Source: Dyella tabacisoli (GTDB lineage Bacteria > Pseudomonadota > Gammaproteobacteria > Xanthomonadales > Rhodanobacteraceae). From it: a stretch of 64,000 nt of DNA. The notes beneath the pieces are model-generated. The model was not told the origin of the DNA. It saw nothing but the letters and a program-made list of their open reading frames with translations, and made no database searches. The stretch spans positions 219,073 through 283,072 of the forward strand of contig NZ_KZ857179.1 of NCBI RefSeq assembly GCF_003350925.1, in the 5' to 3' direction. Shown piece by piece: positions 50,887 through 59,811 of the stretch (the first letter of the stretch is position 1; the number at the start of each line of letters is the position of its first letter). The translations under genes were made by a program, and so were the position numbers.

Positions 50887-52896
50887 TCAATGCGCGCTGG
50901 TGGCGGCTGGAATGTCGGCTACGGGCAGGTCGAGTGGTTTGACAGGCGTGCTGTCTTCTTTGCGACGCAGTAGCTGACCGCTCTTGAGCAGGCTCGCGGC
51001 AACTTGATAGTAGGCGACGGCTTGATCGACCTGCTTTCCGTCCACCGGGTGGATCGCGGTGGCGTCGCCGGTGATGAAGTCAGGATGGACTTGTTCCAGC
51101 TTGCGCTGCGGTTCGAGCACCGTGAGCACGTCGCCGCGCAGGTAGCCGAGTTTTTCGTAGGTAGCCGGGAAGGCGTGTTCGCGGCCCGGCTCCAGTTGGA
51201 ACAGATCGGCGCCGAAGAAGCGGCTGCGGTAGCTGAAGTTGAGCATGCCGAGCAGGGTCGGGGCGATGTCGATCTGTCCCATCAAGCGTTCCACCCGCTG
51301 CGGCTGGATGTGCTTGGGCGCGTAGATCCACAGTGGGATGTGGTACCGGTTGATCGGCACGCTGCTGCGACCGGCGCTGGAGGCGCAGTGGTCGGCGGTG
51401 ATGACGAAGATGGTGTCGTCGAAGTACGGCTTGCTGCGTGCCCGTTCGATGAAATCGACCACGGCCCAATCGGTGTAAGCCACCGCGCCTTCGCGGGTGC
51501 CGTTGGCTTGCGGCACGCGATTGGCCGGAAAGGTGAATGGCCGGTGGTTGGAGGTGGTCATCACATGCAGAAAGAACGGCTTGCCGGCGGCATGGCTTTC
51601 GTCCATCTGCTTGAGCGCAAGCGTGTAGAGATCTTCGTCGGCCACGCCCCACACATTCTCGCTGTGAATCTTTTCGCCCTTGGCGATGCTGTTGCGATCG
51701 ACTGCGCGATAGCCGTTGTTGCCGAAGAAATAATTCATATTGTCGAAGTAGCCGTAGCCACCGTAGACAAAGTCCGATTGATAGCCGCGGTCGTTGAAGA
51801 CGCTGGCCAGCGAGAACAGGTTCTCGTTGTTATGCGCCTTGACGATCGAATCGCCCGGCGTCGGCGGCACCGACAAGGCCAGCGCTTCCAGCCCACGCAC
51901 CGTGCGCGTGCCGTTGGCGTAGAGATTGTCGAAAAACATGCTTTGATCGACCAAGGCATCCAGTCTCGGCGTGATATTGCCGTGGGTGCCTTTGAACGTC
52001 TGCAAGAAATCGGCGGACAGGCTTTCGATACTCACCAGCACTACGTTGAGGTGTTTTTCGGGGCCGGCGCGACGGATCTCACGAGTGAGGTCACGCGGAT
52101 CGTCGCTGATATAGGTGGCCTCCGGCGTTTTGACCAATTCACGCAAGTCGCGGAAGGCCTGGTCTTCCGGCAGCGTTTTGTAGAAACGCGCGTAATCGAG
52201 ATGGCTGCTGCGGAAGGCGGCGAAGAACTCGTAGATGCCGTTGCCGGACAATTCATTGACGTAGGCGTTGGCGGTGCGGTCTTTCAGCGTGCCCTTAAAC
52301 GCGGCCACGGTGACGACGGTGAGTATCAGCCACACCAGCACTACCTTGCTGCGCTGCCAGAAGCGGGTGCCTTTGTCGGCAGCCAGCAATCCCCGGCGGG
52401 TCAGCAGCACAATGACGAAGGTCACCACGGCGAGCAGGCCCAGCCACAAACCGATCGGATACGACTCGCGGATATTGCCGATTACTTCGGTGGTGTAGAC
52501 GAGGTAATCCACCGCGATGAAGTTGAATCGCGTGCTGAACTCTTCCCAGAACACCAGCTCGGAGATGGCTACGAACAGCAGGCCGAACAGCAAGACCAGA
52601 CCGAGCAGGTAAAGCAGCCATTGGCCTGGGCGCGACAGATAAGCCCGGCGCGGCATCAACCACAGAAACAGCACCAGCGGCCAGGCGACATAGATAAAGG
52701 TCATCAAGTCGTAGCCCAGGCCCACGCCGAAGGCATAAGCCCACGACAGCGGATTGAGCGGCACATTGTCGGTGCCGCTCATGCACAGCAGCACGATGCG
52801 GGTGATGGCGCCAATAATGATGTAGCTGATGCCTAGCCACCAAAGCGGACGAAAGCGCTGGCGTAGCGGTGAGGTCGGGGCGAGGGTGGCTGGCAC
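50887..52896 (-). CDS. LTA synthase family sulfatase (phosphoglycerol transferase-like)
   Basis: 669 residues from GTG 52896, which has GGAG 6 nt upstream; a TTG at 52947 would add 17 residues. Five membrane helices (about 15-200), then a periplasmic sulfatase-fold domain with VLVSIESLSADF (metal Glu), candidate nucleophile Thr in NGTRTVRGLEAL, and ITADHCA (metal Asp-His). In Gram-negatives such enzymes add phosphoglycerol or phosphoethanolamine to periplasmic glucans or lipids. The YfhO-like gene lies 106 bp downstream on the same strand, so both may modify envelope glycans. Confidence 0.88.
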   Translation of the reverse strand: MPATLAPTSPLRQRFRPLWWLGISYIIIGAITRIVLLCMSGTDNVPLNPLSWAYAFGVGLGYDLMTFIYVAWPLVLFLWLMPRRAYLSRPGQWLLYLLGLVLLFGLLFVAISELVFWEEFSTRFNFIAVDYLVYTTEVIGNIRESYPIGLWLGLLAVVTFVIVLLTRRGLLAADKGTRFWQRSKVVLVWLILTVVTVAAFKGTLKDRTANAYVNELSGNGIYEFFAAFRSSHLDYARFYKTLPEDQAFRDLRELVKTPEATYISDDPRDLTREIRRAGPEKHLNVVLVSIESLSADFLQTFKGTHGNITPRLDALVDQSMFFDNLYANGTRTVRGLEALALSVPPTPGDSIVKAHNNENLFSLASVFNDRGYQSDFVYGGYGYFDNMNYFFGNNGYRAVDRNSIAKGEKIHSENVWGVADEDLYTLALKQMDESHAAGKPFFLHVMTTSNHRPFTFPANRVPQANGTREGAVAYTDWAVVDFIERARSKPYFDDTIFVITADHCASSAGRSSVPINRYHIPLWIYAPKHIQPQRVERLMGQIDIAPTLLGMLNFSYRSRFFGADLFQLEPGREHAFPATYEKLGYLRGDVLTVLEPQRKLEQVHPDFITGDATAIHPVDGKQVDQAVAYYQVAASLLKSGQLLRRKEDSTPVKPLDLPVADIPAATSAH

Positions 52897-52978
52897 GGGC
52901 GGCTCCAAAGCTGAGTAGGCAAAACGGTTTCTGTTATACAGTAACAACGACGAATCGTATCTTTATATAGCGCGAATC

Positions 52979-54208
52979 TTAGGATTTCCCTGGTTTTAGC
53001 TCACCAATGGCTTTGATCCTAGCTTTTTCCATCGCCGCGCCGATCGCCGGCCCATGCAGGCCTTGGGCCACAAAAGCCGCAGCGGTCACAGCCGCTGCCA
53101 TGTCGCGTGCCGCACGCAAATAGGCGGCCTGGGGATAATCATCGTCAGCGTGACCAAGCCGGCCACGCTTATCAGCCTCGCAAGCGGCCAGAAAAGTGTC
53201 GAGCCGTTCGGGGCGACGCAGAGCATCCAGCGAGGTCAGTAGCTTCAACACGGTAGCGGGCTTGAGTTCAAACGCGCGATGCATGTTCAAGTGTTCGCGG
53301 CACACCAGTTCCGCCAGTGCGGCATGCTCGGTAGGGACCTTTAGCCGCGCGCACAATTGACGCAGCGGCGCCACGCCTTGGTGTTCATGGCCGACGTGTC
53401 GCGGTAGCTGATCGGTCGGCGTCAGGGCCTTGCCCAGATCATGCGTGAGCGCGCAAAAGCCGACCAGGTCGTCACGTGGGGCGATCTGTGCCGCCATGTC
53501 CAAGACCATTTCGATGTGCACGCCGGTGCCGATTTCGGGATGAAACTCCGCCCGTTGCGGCACGCCGTAGAGCGCGTCGATCTCGGGGAAAAGCACCACC
53601 AGCGCGCCGGTTTCGCGCAGCACGCGCAAAAACGCCGATGGTTGCGGCTCGCTAAGCGCCTTACGTGTTTCGGTCCAGACCCGTTCGGCCACCAGGTGAT
53701 CGATTTCGCCGGCGGCCACCATCTCACGCATCAACGTCATGGTTTCGTCGGCGACGGTGAAACCTAGTGGCGCGAAGCGTGCGGCAAAGCGCGCCACGCG
53801 CAGCAAACGCACCGGATCTTCGGCAAAGGCCGGTGAAACGTGCCGCAGCACGCGTTGCTCGATGTCGTCGATGCCGTGATAAGGATCGACGCGCACGCCG
53901 TGTTCGTCTTCGGCAATGGCATTGATGGTGAGGTCGCGGCGGGCAAGATCCTGCTCCAGCGTCACCGTGGTGTCGGCTTGAAAGTCAAAGCCGTGATAGC
54001 CGTGGCCGGTCTTGCGTTCGGTACGCGCCAGGGCGTATTCCTCGCCGGTCTTGGGGTGCAGAAACACCGGGAAATCCTTGCCCACGGGCTTGTAGCCCAG
54101 CGCGAACATGTCCTGCGGGCGTGCGCCGACCACCACATAATCGCGATCGACCAACGGTCGCCCCAGGAGTTTGTCGCGGACCGCGCCGCCAACCAGATAA
54201 ATACGCAT
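52979..54208 (-). CDS. cca: Multifunctional CCA-adding tRNA nucleotidyltransferase
   Basis: 409 residues. Nucleotidyltransferase domain with GGAVRD (7-12) and the metal pair DRD (21-23), then [22 protein letters not shown], and a C-terminal HD domain ([14 protein letters not shown]) with phosphatase/phosphodiesterase activity in the E. coli-type enzyme. It repairs or adds the 3' CCA of tRNA. ATG 54208 fits the family start [12 protein letters not shown]. Confidence 0.95.
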   Translation of the reverse strand: MRIYLVGGAVRDKLLGRPLVDRDYVVVGARPQDMFALGYKPVGKDFPVFLHPKTGEEYALARTERKTGHGYHGFDFQADTTVTLEQDLARRDLTINAIAEDEHGVRVDPYHGIDDIEQRVLRHVSPAFAEDPVRLLRVARFAARFAPLGFTVADETMTLMREMVAAGEIDHLVAERVWTETRKALSEPQPSAFLRVLRETGALVVLFPEIDALYGVPQRAEFHPEIGTGVHIEMVLDMAAQIAPRDDLVGFCALTHDLGKALTPTDQLPRHVGHEHQGVAPLRQLCARLKVPTEHAALAELVCREHLNMHRAFELKPATVLKLLTSLDALRRPERLDTFLAACEADKRGRLGHADDDYPQAAYLRAARDMAAAVTAAAFVAQGLHGPAIGAAMEKARIKAIGELKPGKS

Positions 54209-54234
54209 CGGTGGATTCTGCCACGGTACGCAAG

Positions 54235-54325
54235 CCGCACCCCCTCCCAACCTCCCCCTGCCAGCAGGGGGAGGAGCTAAAAGCTCGCCTCATTCGGCCC
54301 CCCTGCGCAGGGGAGGGGTACTCTC
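54235..54325. repeat. Module-2 hairpin repeats, two tips
   Basis: CCTCCCCCTG-CCAG-CAGGGGGAGG (about 54254-54275) and CCCCTGCGCAGGGG further on, between divergent cca and the M49-like gene. The flanking AGCTAAAAGC matches the copy at the window start. Located upstream of both genes rather than after a stop. Confidence 0.75.
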
Positions 54326-54371
54326 AAGTCATCGCGTTACCATGCGCGTTCGCCATCACTGAGGACGAACC

Positions 54372-56081
54372 ATGCATCGCCGTCTGCTTGCCCTGAGCCT
54401 TGTCGCCGCATTAGCCGGCTGTAATTCATCCCAGCACGAAGCTGCGCCGCCCGCGCCGGCATCAACGACAGCTACACCCGCGCCCGCCGCAACCGCACCT
54501 GCGCCGGCATCGACTGATGCGGAATCGGCGCAACAGCGTCTGGCCAACTACGCGACGGTGAAGCTCAGCGCCGATCTGTCCAGCTTCGATGCCAAGCAGA
54601 AACAGATGATTGCGCTGCTGATCCAGGCGGCCGATGTGACTAACGCCCTGTATTGGCAACAGTCGTGGGGCGACAAGGCCGCGCTGATGCAGCGACTGTC
54701 AGACGAGAACACGCGCCACTTTGCCGAGATCAATTACGGCCCCTGGGATCGGCTCGACAACGATCAGCCCTTCGTTGCCGGGGTGGGGCCGCGTCCGCCC
54801 GGTGTGCAGTTTTATCCGGCGGACATGAGCAAGAGCGAGTTCGAGCAAGCGCCGCTGAAAGACAAAACCTCGCAGTACACCGTGCTGCGTCGCGATGCCC
54901 AGCATCAGCTAGTCAGCGTGCCGTATCACCAGGCCTATCAAACCGACCTGCAAAAGGCGGCCGACCTGCTGCGCGAAGCGGCCAAACTATCGGACGACAA
55001 AGATTTCGCGCGCTACCTCAAGCTGCGCGCCGATGCCTTGCTCAGCGACGACTATCGTCCTAGCGATTTTGCCTGGATGGCGATGAAGAGCAATCCGGTC
55101 GACATCGTGATCGGCCCGATCGAAACCTACGAAGACCAGTTGTTCGGTTACAAAACCAGCTATGAAAGCTATGTGTTGCTGAAAGACCAGGCCTGGAGCG
55201 CCAAGCTCGCGCGCTTCGTGAAATACCTGCCCGAGTTGCAGCGCGGCTTGCCGGTGGACGACAAATACAAAGCCGAGAAGCCGGGCTCCGACGCCGACCT
55301 CAACGCCTACTTCGCCGTGTACTACGCCGGCAATGCCAACGTCGGCGCCAAGACCATCGCGATCAACCTGCCCAACGACGAAGAGGTGCAGCTTAAGAAA
55401 GGCACCCGTCGGCTGCAGCTCGAAAACGTCATGCAGGCCAAGTTCGACCAGATCATGTTGCCGATCGCCAAAGTGTTGATCGCCGATGACCAGCAATCGC
55501 ATCTCACCTTTGATGCCTTCTTCGAAAACACCATGTTCCACGAAGTGGCGCATGGCCTGGGCATCAAAAACACCTTGACCGACAAAGGCATGGTGCGCAC
55601 CGCGCTGAAAGATCAGGCATCCAGCTTTGAAGAAGGCAAGGCGGACATTCTCGGCTTGTATATGGTCACCAAGCTGGCCGAGAAGGGCGAGCTGGACAAG
55701 GCCAAGCTGATGGACAACTACGTCACCTTTCTTGCCGGCATTCTGCGTTCGGTGCGCTTTGGCGCCAGTGATGCGCATGCCAAGGCGAACATGGTGCGCT
55801 TCAACTTCTTTAAGCAGCAGGGCGCTTTCAGCCGCGATGCGAGCAGCGGCCGCTACCGCGTCGATTTCGACAAGATGACCGCGGCGATGAACGCGTTATC
55901 GGCCAAGTTGCTGACCATCCAGGGCAACGGCGATTACGATGCCGCCAAACAACTCACCGACAGCATGGGCAATGTCGATGCCGAACTCGCCAGTGATTTG
56001 AAGCGGCTGCAAACGGCGAAAATCCCGGTAGATATCGTTTTTGAACAAGGCCTCGATGTGTTGGGCCTGACCAAGCCCTGA
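54372..56081 (+). CDS. M49-like zinc peptidase lipoprotein (dipeptidyl peptidase III-related)
   Basis: 569 residues. Lipobox LAGC (Cys17) and a Pro/Ala/Thr linker give a lipid-anchored protein. Zinc site: HEVAH (390-394) in FENTMFHEVAHGLG, with Glu420/421 in SFEEGKADILGLY as the likely third ligand. Classical DPP III has HExxGH; the one-residue-shorter HExxH and the EEGKAD pattern match the Nudix-associated bacterial relatives. It probably removes dipeptides or is an inactive relative; activity is inferred. Confidence 0.82.
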   Translation: MHRRLLALSLVAALAGCNSSQHEAAPPAPASTTATPAPAATAPAPASTDAESAQQRLANYATVKLSADLSSFDAKQKQMIALLIQAADVTNALYWQQSWGDKAALMQRLSDENTRHFAEINYGPWDRLDNDQPFVAGVGPRPPGVQFYPADMSKSEFEQAPLKDKTSQYTVLRRDAQHQLVSVPYHQAYQTDLQKAADLLREAAKLSDDKDFARYLKLRADALLSDDYRPSDFAWMAMKSNPVDIVIGPIETYEDQLFGYKTSYESYVLLKDQAWSAKLARFVKYLPELQRGLPVDDKYKAEKPGSDADLNAYFAVYYAGNANVGAKTIAINLPNDEEVQLKKGTRRLQLENVMQAKFDQIMLPIAKVLIADDQQSHLTFDAFFENTMFHEVAHGLGIKNTLTDKGMVRTALKDQASSFEEGKADILGLYMVTKLAEKGELDKAKLMDNYVTFLAGILRSVRFGASDAHAKANMVRFNFFKQQGAFSRDASSGRYRVDFDKMTAAMNALSAKLLTIQGNGDYDAAKQLTDSMGNVDAELASDLKRLQTAKIPVDIVFEQGLDVLGLTKP

Positions 56082-56088
56082 CTTGTGC

Positions 56089-56118
56089 GCGCCTCCCCTC
56101 AACGAGGAGGGGAGGCGC
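56089..56118. terminator. Bidirectional terminator between convergent genes
   Basis: GCGCCTCCCCTC / GAGGGGAGGCGC-type stem of 12 bp with an AACGAG loop, between the stops of the M49-like gene and the aspartyl protease gene, 44 bp apart. Confidence 0.7.
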
Positions 56119-56125
56119 TCAAGTG

Positions 56126-57997
56126 TTATTTGGGCGCGACATCGTGCAGGTTCATGTCCAACGCACGGCCATCGGCCAGGCTCAGTTTCAGTGGCGTACC
56201 TTCCGGCCGATTCATGCTGAGCTCGCGCAGATCGTCAAAGCCTAGTGCCGCCGCTGGTTTGCCGTTGACGGCGACGATGACGTCGTCCTTCTTCAGGCCG
56301 GCTTTTGCGGCAGGGCCATCGGGCATCACCCAGCCGACCTGATAACGGTCGGGCTGGTCTTGTTTCTTGCTGGCGCGATAGCCGGCCATCGCGTAGTGCC
56401 AGGCCGGCACGGCGGCGCGCGGCATCAGCACCATGTGCTGGCGGCGATAGTCGAAATGCACATTGAAACGAGCCAGCAGGTCTTGACCAAGATTGCCCGC
56501 TTCGCTGGGGTTGCCGGTGGCGCCGGCATCAAAACGGGTCAGCATGGCGACGACATTGTCCAGTTTCTGCTCGCCCAACTGCACTGAGCGAGCGTGGGCG
56601 ATATGCGCGGTGAACATACCGCCGACGCCGCCCGTTGGGATCGGTGCGCCCTGGGCGTAGCGGTCGGCGATGCCATTGCGCTCGGCCCACTGCGGAAAGG
56701 TCAGCAGTAAGCCGGAGTTACCGGTATCGACGCCGAATATGCCGCGATGACCATCCAAAGCCATGTCGGTCAGCGGCATGTCGTCAGTGAAACGCAGCGG
56801 CAATACGTCGCCCTTTGCCGCGGCCGGTGCTTCGCCCCGGTCGTAAGGCTGCAGGATCAGTTGCTGCCGGTCGTAGTCGAAGGTGACGGCGAAGCGTTCG
56901 AAAATCTCTAGGCCGAGGATGCCGGCGATCGGTTCGCGGCCTTCGCCGCGCTGGTAGAACTCATAAGGGTAGGGCATCACCAGAAACGTCTGGTCGCGAA
57001 TGTCGGCAGCGCCGATCGTCAGGTGTTCGACCTTGGTGTAAGCCGTGCTCATCGAGCCCGGACCGGAGCCGGTACTGGTGCCGCTGCCCTGGGTCTGAAA
57101 GCCGAGCTTTTTCGCCGCATCGGTAGTCAGGATGGCGTGGCCGCCGGTATCGAGAATGAAGGGCAGCGGTCCTTTGCCGTTGATGCTCACCTCGATCAGC
57201 AAGGTACCGCCTTCCAGGTGCATCGGTGTGGTCGCTTGCGGGGCGCCGTTCGCCATCGTCACGTCGCGTACCTTGCCATCCGGGCGTTGCAGCGCATCGA
57301 CGGGTGCGTCGGGCAATAGCCGGTAGCGATCGATGGATTCCACACTGTCGCCGTCGGCCGTGCCAATCACGGTGGCGCTGGACGAGTTGATGCGAAACGG
57401 CAACAGCAAGCCGTTTACGGTGCGGTAGTCGCTGTAGCGCTGGGTCTGGGTAAGAAACGAGCTTTGCCAGACGGCGCGGTCGAGTCGGTGGGTGGTCGGG
57501 TCGATCCATAAGGTAACGGCGCGGCCACCTTTGGGCGTCGCTTCAAGGCGTGTATAGCGATGACCGTTTTCTTCGCCGTCCGCTAACGGGCGAAAGCTGG
57601 CCGATTGCGAGTGGAGAAAACCAAAGCGACCCAGCCAGTTCTCACTGATCGCCACGGTTTTTGCTTCGTCGGAGTCAAGCGGATGGATCAGGCCGGAAAT
57701 GTCTTGATGCCAGCGGCCTTGAGCATCGAAGCCGTCCGCGCCGGCAAACACGGGGTTGCGTGAGCTGGCGCTGTAGTAGCCATTGCGCAGATCGACCGCT
57801 TTGTGTGATTCACCGATCAAGCCATCGGCGGTTTCTTTGCCCTCGACGACTAAGCCGCCGACGTGAATCCAGGAGTCGCCGCCATAGGCCTGCCGCACCT
57901 CGCGCAGCAAAGCGGTGGTGTCGGTGGTCGATGCCGTGGCGAAGGCGGGTAGTGCGGCGAGCAGCAGGCAGCTCAGTGAGCGGGATATCGTGTGCAT
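56126..57997 (-). CDS. Secreted protein with two retropepsin-like aspartyl protease domains and a PDZ domain
   Basis: 623 residues. Signal peptide ends near TAS (about 23). An N-terminal region (25-240) resembles outer-membrane lipoprotein-sorting-like folds. Two pepsin-like half-domains follow: Asp283 in FILDTGG and Asp424 in FGVDTGN. A PDZ domain (about 540-615, with DGPAAKAGLKKDDVIVAVNG) ends the chain. Retropepsins work as dimers, so the two copies may form an intramolecular active site (inference). It lies 72 bp downstream of the AraC gene on the same strand. Confidence 0.85.
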   Translation of the reverse strand: MHTISRSLSCLLLAALPAFATASTTDTTALLREVRQAYGGDSWIHVGGLVVEGKETADGLIGESHKAVDLRNGYYSASSRNPVFAGADGFDAQGRWHQDISGLIHPLDSDEAKTVAISENWLGRFGFLHSQSASFRPLADGEENGHRYTRLEATPKGGRAVTLWIDPTTHRLDRAVWQSSFLTQTQRYSDYRTVNGLLLPFRINSSSATVIGTADGDSVESIDRYRLLPDAPVDALQRPDGKVRDVTMANGAPQATTPMHLEGGTLLIEVSINGKGPLPFILDTGGHAILTTDAAKKLGFQTQGSGTSTGSGPGSMSTAYTKVEHLTIGAADIRDQTFLVMPYPYEFYQRGEGREPIAGILGLEIFERFAVTFDYDRQQLILQPYDRGEAPAAAKGDVLPLRFTDDMPLTDMALDGHRGIFGVDTGNSGLLLTFPQWAERNGIADRYAQGAPIPTGGVGGMFTAHIAHARSVQLGEQKLDNVVAMLTRFDAGATGNPSEAGNLGQDLLARFNVHFDYRRQHMVLMPRAAVPAWHYAMAGYRASKKQDQPDRYQVGWVMPDGPAAKAGLKKDDVIVAVNGKPAAALGFDDLRELSMNRPEGTPLKLSLADGRALDMNLHDVAPK

Positions 57998-58069
57998 GGC
58001 AACGTTCCGTGCGGAGATGGCGCCATGCTGCCCAAGCCGTTGACGCCGGTCTAGGACGCTATTGATGTA

Positions 58070-58876
58070 TCAGGACGCATTTTGCAGTTTGTGCCGAAAG
58101 TCACTGGGCGTTTCGCCGTTGATGCGCTTGAACACCCGCGCGAAGTGGCTTTGATCGGTAAAACCAGCCGCGGCGGCGACGTCGGCGATGGAGCGGTTGC
58201 GGTCGGCCAAGGCTTCGCGCGCCAGTTCGACACGCAGGCCGCGCTGATACTCGCCGACCGACACGCCTTGCGCTTGCTGAAAGCGTCGCGCCAGATGCGA
58301 CGGATGCACGCCGGCGAGTGCGGCCAGCTCTTGCAGCGACAACGCGGCGAGTGGATCGTCATGCAGCCGCTCCATCACCCGCTTCAACCAGGGCGGTCGC
58401 TGAGTGCCCTGGTCATGTCGGCATGCTTGCGCCACCAGCTCGAACACCGCCGATTGCAGCGCGAGCGCTGCCGCATCGTCGGTGGCGGCCAGCTCGGTTT
58501 CGATGCGCGTCAGCAGGCGCATGGCGTCGGGTAACTGCAGCACATGGTGATCGCCGAGCAATCGCCGCATGCCCTCCCCGGCGCTCAAGTCACTGGATAA
58601 AAAGATACTCAGGCAACGCGCGCCCTGGGCCGAGAAGCGGTTGGCATGGCGATGACCCTGCGGATGCACCAGCAACATGCCCTTGCGGCAATCGGCATCG
58701 CGCCCACTGGCCTGCTGGGTGTAGTGACCCTCGGCAACCAGGCATAGATAAGCATCGTCGTGTTCGTGCAAGGGCAGGCTGGAATCGCCGGCATAGCTCG
58801 TCGTCGATACCTGCATGCCGCTACTTGAGCGTAAGTGCAGCGGCGATCCGTAGTTGGCGCGTAGCAGATGTTGCAT
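58070..58876 (-). CDS. AraC family transcriptional regulator
   Basis: 268 residues. N-terminal AraC-type cupin-like ligand domain (about 15-110) and a C-terminal double HTH (about 165-265), with LQELAALAGVHPSHLARRFQ and SIADVAAAAGFTDQSHFARVFKR. Ligand unknown. It lies directly upstream of the aspartyl protease gene and may be read through into it. Confidence 0.9.
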   Translation of the reverse strand: MQHLLRANYGSPLHLRSSSGMQVSTTSYAGDSSLPLHEHDDAYLCLVAEGHYTQQASGRDADCRKGMLLVHPQGHRHANRFSAQGARCLSIFLSSDLSAGEGMRRLLGDHHVLQLPDAMRLLTRIETELAATDDAAALALQSAVFELVAQACRHDQGTQRPPWLKRVMERLHDDPLAALSLQELAALAGVHPSHLARRFQQAQGVSVGEYQRGLRVELAREALADRNRSIADVAAAAGFTDQSHFARVFKRINGETPSDFRHKLQNAS

Positions 58877-58920
58877 GACCGCAGTTTACGGTACGTCTAT
58901 GCGAGGGAATGTGCCGTCAG

Positions 58921-59811
58921 TCAGGGGCGCGAGCCAATCCAATCGGCCACGGCCTGCGGATGCTCCAGATGCAGGTGATGGCCACCATCCATATGACTCA
59001 CCGCGATGTTGGCAACGCAGGCGGCGCGAAGGTGCATCGGGTGGCTGGGCAGGTACGGCGTGGCGGGTTGCGCCAGCAGCAAGGCGGTGGGTGCTTCGAT
59101 GCCGTGAAGCAAGGCATGCACCTGGCTTTCGGCGAGGCGCACCGGCGTGGAGCGGGTGAGCCGCGGGTCGCTGCGCCAGTTCAAGCCCATGTTGTTTTGG
59201 AGCGGCTTGTTTTGCAGCGGCTCGTCTGGCGGCTGGGTGGTTTCAAACAGGCCGCGCTCGACAATCGGACGGGCCAGTTCAGGGCGTAAGCCGCTGGCCA
59301 GCGTTCGCGCACTGATGGCTTGCGCGATGTCGCGAAACGAACGCAGCGGTCTGCTCGCCGCGCGCTGCGGCATGAGCGCATCGCGAAAACGCTGCAAGGT
59401 GTGAGAGCCGTCGTCGCCGATCGGGCCCAGCCCTTCGATCAGTAGCAGCCGCTCGATGCGTGCCGGCGTTGCGGCCGCAATGAGGGCCGCGATACCCGCG
59501 CCGAGCGAGTGGCCAAGCAGCGCATAGCGCTCCAGCTTGAGCGCGTCGGCGGCGGCCAGCACGGCACGCACGTAGTCAACGAAGTGATAGTGGGCATCGG
59601 CCGGCAGATGATCGGAGTGGCCGTGTCCGGGAAGGTCCAGGGCGATCACCTGCCAGCGATCGGCCAGCAGCGGCGCCAGCAATGCATAACTGCCGGCGTT
59701 ATCCAGCCAGCCGTGCAGGGCGAGCAGCGGCGGCAGTGACGCATCGCCCCAGGCCTGTGCGCGCAGCGTAAGCGATGGCAGCTCGATGGATAGTTCAGTC
59801 GGTGTGGTCAT
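58921..59811 (-). CDS. Alpha/beta hydrolase
   Basis: 296 residues, cytoplasmic. ALHGWLDNAGSY carries the oxyanion-hole HG, DLPGHGHSDH follows, the nucleophile Ser is in LLGHSLGAG, and a late SHMDGGHHLHLE supplies the His. A hydrolase for esters or similar; substrate unknown. ATG 59811, with GGAG 8 nt upstream, lies inside the end of hemH (17-bp overlap), so it is translated from the same message. Confidence 0.88.
   Translation of the reverse strand: MTTPTELSIELPSLTLRAQAWGDASLPPLLALHGWLDNAGSYALLAPLLADRWQVIALDLPGHGHSDHLPADAHYHFVDYVRAVLAAADALKLERYALLGHSLGAGIAALIAAATPARIERLLLIEGLGPIGDDGSHTLQRFRDALMPQRAASRPLRSFRDIAQAISARTLASGLRPELARPIVERGLFETTQPPDEPLQNKPLQNNMGLNWRSDPRLTRSTPVRLAESQVHALLHGIEAPTALLLAQPATPYLPSHPMHLRAACVANIAVSHMDGGHHLHLEHPQAVADWIGSRP

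Noticed and set aside
51004..52836. 610-codon open frame antisense to the LTA-synthase-like gene
   Set aside because: The sense strand has clear sulfatase motifs and a signal topology; the antisense frame is a by-product of high GC third positions and has no recognisable domain.
52897..52947. TTG start at 52947 for the LTA-synthase-like gene
   Set aside because: The GTG at 52896 has a better ribosome site and still keeps the first membrane helix whole.
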